Assembly (NCBI GenBank): GCA_002451155.1 | Contig: DKBG01000104.1 | Coordinates: 1-8,086, forward strand | Source of the DNA: Ignavibacteria bacterium UBA6906 | GTDB taxonomy: Bacteria; Bacteroidota; Ignavibacteria; UBA10030; UBA6906 | Reading direction: 5' to 3' | DNA length: 8,086 nucleotides | Part shown: positions 6,486-8,086 of the stretch, in pieces | How positions within the stretch are numbered: the first letter of the stretch is position 1 | Layout: each line of letters begins with the position of its first letter | Translations under genes and position numbers: made by a program | Notes under the pieces: generated by a model | The model's database searches: none | What the model was told of the DNA's origin: nothing | Seen by the model: the letters and a program-made list of their open reading frames with translations, nothing else

Positions 6486-7963
6486 GGGGAGTCGGGTCGA
6501 CAACGCAAAAGGCCCGTACAGCTGCCATCCTTGATGGGCCGCTTGCCATCGTCGACGTCGAGACAACGGGGCAGAGCGCGGTGTTCGGACGGATTATCGA
6601 AATCGCGGTGATCCGTGTTGAGCGCGGGCGCGTTGTCAGGTCTTTTGAATCGCTCGTCAATCCGGAGCGATATGTGAGCCCGGTGATCGAGGGACTTACC
6701 GGAATCTCGAATGACGACGTCAGAACGGCCCCAGTCTTCTCGGAAATAGCGCGACCGGTTGCGGTTCTCCTTGACGGTGCAACCTTTGTCGCCCACAACG
6801 TCCGCTTTGACTACAGCTTCGTCAAGAATGAACTCGCCCGCGCCGGAATCCCCTTCAGCGCCCGCTGCCTCTGCACCGTGAAGCTCTCCCGCCGACTCTT
6901 TCCTGAACACCGCCGTCATGACCTCTCGAGTGTGATCGAACGGCACGGAATCGATGTCGATGCGCGCCACCGTGCGATGGGCGATGCGAAAGCCGTCCTG
7001 AATTTTCTCCAGATGGCACGGCGGACCCAGGACCCTGAGCGGGTTGAAGGGGTTTTGACGGAACTGCTCAAGGCCGGCTCGTTGCCACCCGGCCTGGATC
7101 GGACGAGCATCGATGGTCTTCCGGAGTCTCCCGGTGTGTATCTGTTCTACGGGAAAGCGGGGGAGCTCCTTTATGTCGGGAAGAGCATCAATATCCGGGA
7201 GCGTGTCCGGTCTCATTTTGCCGGCGATGGGGACTCCGCACGACGAATGGAAATGGTCAGCCAGGTGCATCATGTCGAGGCTCGTCGGACAGCAGGGGAG
7301 CTGGGAGCACTCTTGCTGGAGTCCAAACTGATCAAGGAGCTCCGGCCGCTCTATAATTCAGTCGCCCGGAGGAAACGAAACCTTGTTGTGGCGCGCCGGC
7401 GTGGTGACCGGGCAGGTTACGCGACGGTCGCGCTCGAAGAAATTGATCACATTGAGACAGAGACGGCGGGGTCGATTCTTGCGGTGTACAAGACCCGCAA
7501 GCAGGCGCTTGAACACCTGGGCGCGTTGGCACGCTCGCATCGGCTCTGCAATAAACTTCTCGGACTCGAACAGTCTCGCTCGTATTGCTTTGGGTACCAT
7601 CTCAAGCAATGTTCCGGGGCGTGCGCGGGTGAGGAACCGGTTGAGCTCTACAACTTCCGCCTCGACGCAGCATTTGCCGACAGGAGGGTGAAAGCCTGGC
7701 CGTATGAGGGAGGGGTGGTCATTGAGGAGAAGGAAGCGGGGTCGGGTGAGGGAGAAGTGTTTCTGATCGACAACTGGTGCCTCGTGTCCAGCTACCGCTA
7801 TACCGATCTGGGGTTTCAGCTGCACATTCCCGGTTCTCACCGGTTCGATTACGATAGCTATAAGATCATTTCCCGCTATGTGCTGGGAGGCGCTCACCGG
7901 AGAAACGTGCGGCAGGTGAAGCGGGAGCAATTTGAAGAGATGATCTCCCGCTCGCAGGAGTAA
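6482..7963 (+). CDS. DEDDh exonuclease fused to a UvrC-like GIY-YIG nuclease domain
   Basis: 493-aa two-nuclease fusion. Residues ~20-180 are a DnaQ-type exonuclease: Asp25/Glu27 (IVDVETTG), Asp110 (AHNVRFDYSF), His163/Asp168 (RHRAMGDAKA). Residues ~213-295 are GIY-YIG: G218-V-Y and Y231-V-G233, Arg241 (NIRERVRSHF) and Glu280 (LLLESKLIKELRPLYN), matching UvrC's catalytic Tyr, Arg and Glu. Next come Cys356, Cys369, Cys377 and Cys381 (C-x12-C-x7-C-x3-C), nearly the spacing of UvrC's reported [4Fe-4S] cysteines. The remaining ~110 residues (DNWCLVSSYRY, FDYDSYKIISRY) resemble the tail of Bacteroidota exonuclease/GIY-YIG fusions. The UvrB-binding, RNase H-like and HhH parts of UvrC are absent, so it may act like Cho (an alternative 3' incision nuclease) with built-in 3'-5' trimming. 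Its ATG overlaps the previous stop (ATGA). Confidence 0.88.
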   Translation: MRGVGSTTQKARTAAILDGPLAIVDVETTGQSAVFGRIIEIAVIRVERGRVVRSFESLVNPERYVSPVIEGLTGISNDDVRTAPVFSEIARPVAVLLDGATFVAHNVRFDYSFVKNELARAGIPFSARCLCTVKLSRRLFPEHRRHDLSSVIERHGIDVDARHRAMGDAKAVLNFLQMARRTQDPERVEGVLTELLKAGSLPPGLDRTSIDGLPESPGVYLFYGKAGELLYVGKSINIRERVRSHFAGDGDSARRMEMVSQVHHVEARRTAGELGALLLESKLIKELRPLYNSVARRKRNLVVARRRGDRAGYATVALEEIDHIETETAGSILAVYKTRKQALEHLGALARSHRLCNKLLGLEQSRSYCFGYHLKQCSGACAGEEPVELYNFRLDAAFADRRVKAWPYEGGVVIEEKEAGSGEGEVFLIDNWCLVSSYRYTDLGFQLHIPGSHRFDYDSYKIISRYVLGGAHRRNVRQVKREQFEEMISRSQE

Positions 7964-7966
7964 TCC

Positions 7967-8070
7967 CTAGTGCGTCCCCCTGCGTTCGTCGTCGGCCCGG
8001 CCGCATGGGTTGAGGTGGAGCCGACAGCGGGCACTTCCGGATGCATGGTCCGGTAGGTGTGGCGCACTAG
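7967..8070. other. ~104-bp structured intergenic element closed by an 8-bp inverted repeat
   Basis: The segment begins 4 bp after the fusion-gene stop. CTAGTGCG (7967-7974) is perfectly complementary to CGCACTAG (8063-8070), and the stem can extend with 7975-7976 against 8061-8062. Inside are two further hairpins: GTCGGC 7991-7996 with GCCGAC 8020-8025, and CCGGA 8037-8041 with TCCGG 8049-8053 (7-base loop). All three helices are compatible with one three-way-junction fold. It does not match tRNA, SRP RNA or RNase P RNA by eye. It could be a structured 3' end, a small RNA, or a MITE/REP-like repeat. No ORF is visible here. Confidence 0.35.
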
Positions 8071-8075
8071 TCATC

Positions 8076-8086
8076 GGGTCTGTAGC
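8076..8086 (+). tRNA. Possible 5' end of a tRNA gene (perhaps tRNA-Ile), cut by the window edge
   Basis: The last 11 bases read GGGTCTGTAGC. They match a seven-base acceptor strand followed by U8, A9, G10 and C11, and resemble the start of many bacterial tRNA-Ile(GAU) genes. Eleven bases are too few for proof; only the sequence beyond the window can settle it. Confidence 0.35.

Noticed and set aside
6428..7273. 281-codon open frame on the minus strand
   Set aside because: It lies antisense to both exonuclease genes, whose catalytic motifs are intact; it shows no recognisable domain or ribosome site.
7967..8070. SRP RNA, RNase P RNA or tRNA at the structured element
   Set aside because: None of the conserved blocks is present (SRP tetraloop and GGAAGGAAGCAG-type motif, RNase P CR-I/CR-V, tRNA T-loop). 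The arm layout also does not fit.

Overview
The window is a gene-dense piece of a bacterial chromosome, with G+C in the high 50s by eye. It carries seven protein genes and has clear GGAGG-type ribosome binding sites on several of them. Two genes suggest the FCB group (Bacteroidota/Chlorobiota and relatives). One is a DnaQ exonuclease fused to a UvrC-like GIY-YIG domain, in the form common in Bacteroidota. The other is a peptide transporter of the POT subtype that lacks the TM7 glutamate. The phylum is inferred; no rRNA or marker gene is present. Nothing looks like a phage, insertion sequence or CRISPR array.

Region 1 (1-4665, + strand) reads as a peptide and hydroxyproline salvage block. It begins inside a glycyl-radical dehydratase of the trans-4-hydroxyproline dehydratase (HypD) type, whose first ~127 residues lie upstream of the window. 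After a 181-bp gap with a GC-rich hairpin come a proton-coupled di/tripeptide transporter and, 15 bp later, an M24 (Xaa-Pro peptidase/prolidase-like) metallopeptidase. Inferred route: collagen-type dipeptides enter through the transporter, the peptidase releases hydroxyproline, and HypD dehydrates it to pyrroline-5-carboxylate, which can be reduced to proline. The HypD activase and P5C reductase are not in the window.

Region 2 (4728-5207, - strand) is a single-domain universal stress protein with a degenerate nucleotide-binding loop. It converges on the peptidase gene across a short palindromic spacer.

Region 3 (5208-7963, + strand) starts with an AT-rich divergent spacer holding a good -10 box and a possible ~258-nt leader. 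Three overlapping genes follow: a small RRM RNA-binding protein with a Gly/Arg-rich tail, a DEDDh (DnaQ-like) exonuclease, and a DEDDh exonuclease fused to a GIY-YIG nuclease and a UvrC-type four-cysteine cluster. The overlaps (41 bp, or none if a later start is used, then ATGA) point to translational coupling. This suggests a nucleic-acid processing unit that pairs RNA binding, 3'-5' trimming and endonucleolytic nicking.

Region 4 (7964-8086) has no gene. It holds a ~104-bp segment closed by a perfect 8-bp inverted repeat with two internal hairpins. The last 11 bases match the 5' end of a tRNA gene, possibly tRNA-Ile, cut by the window edge.
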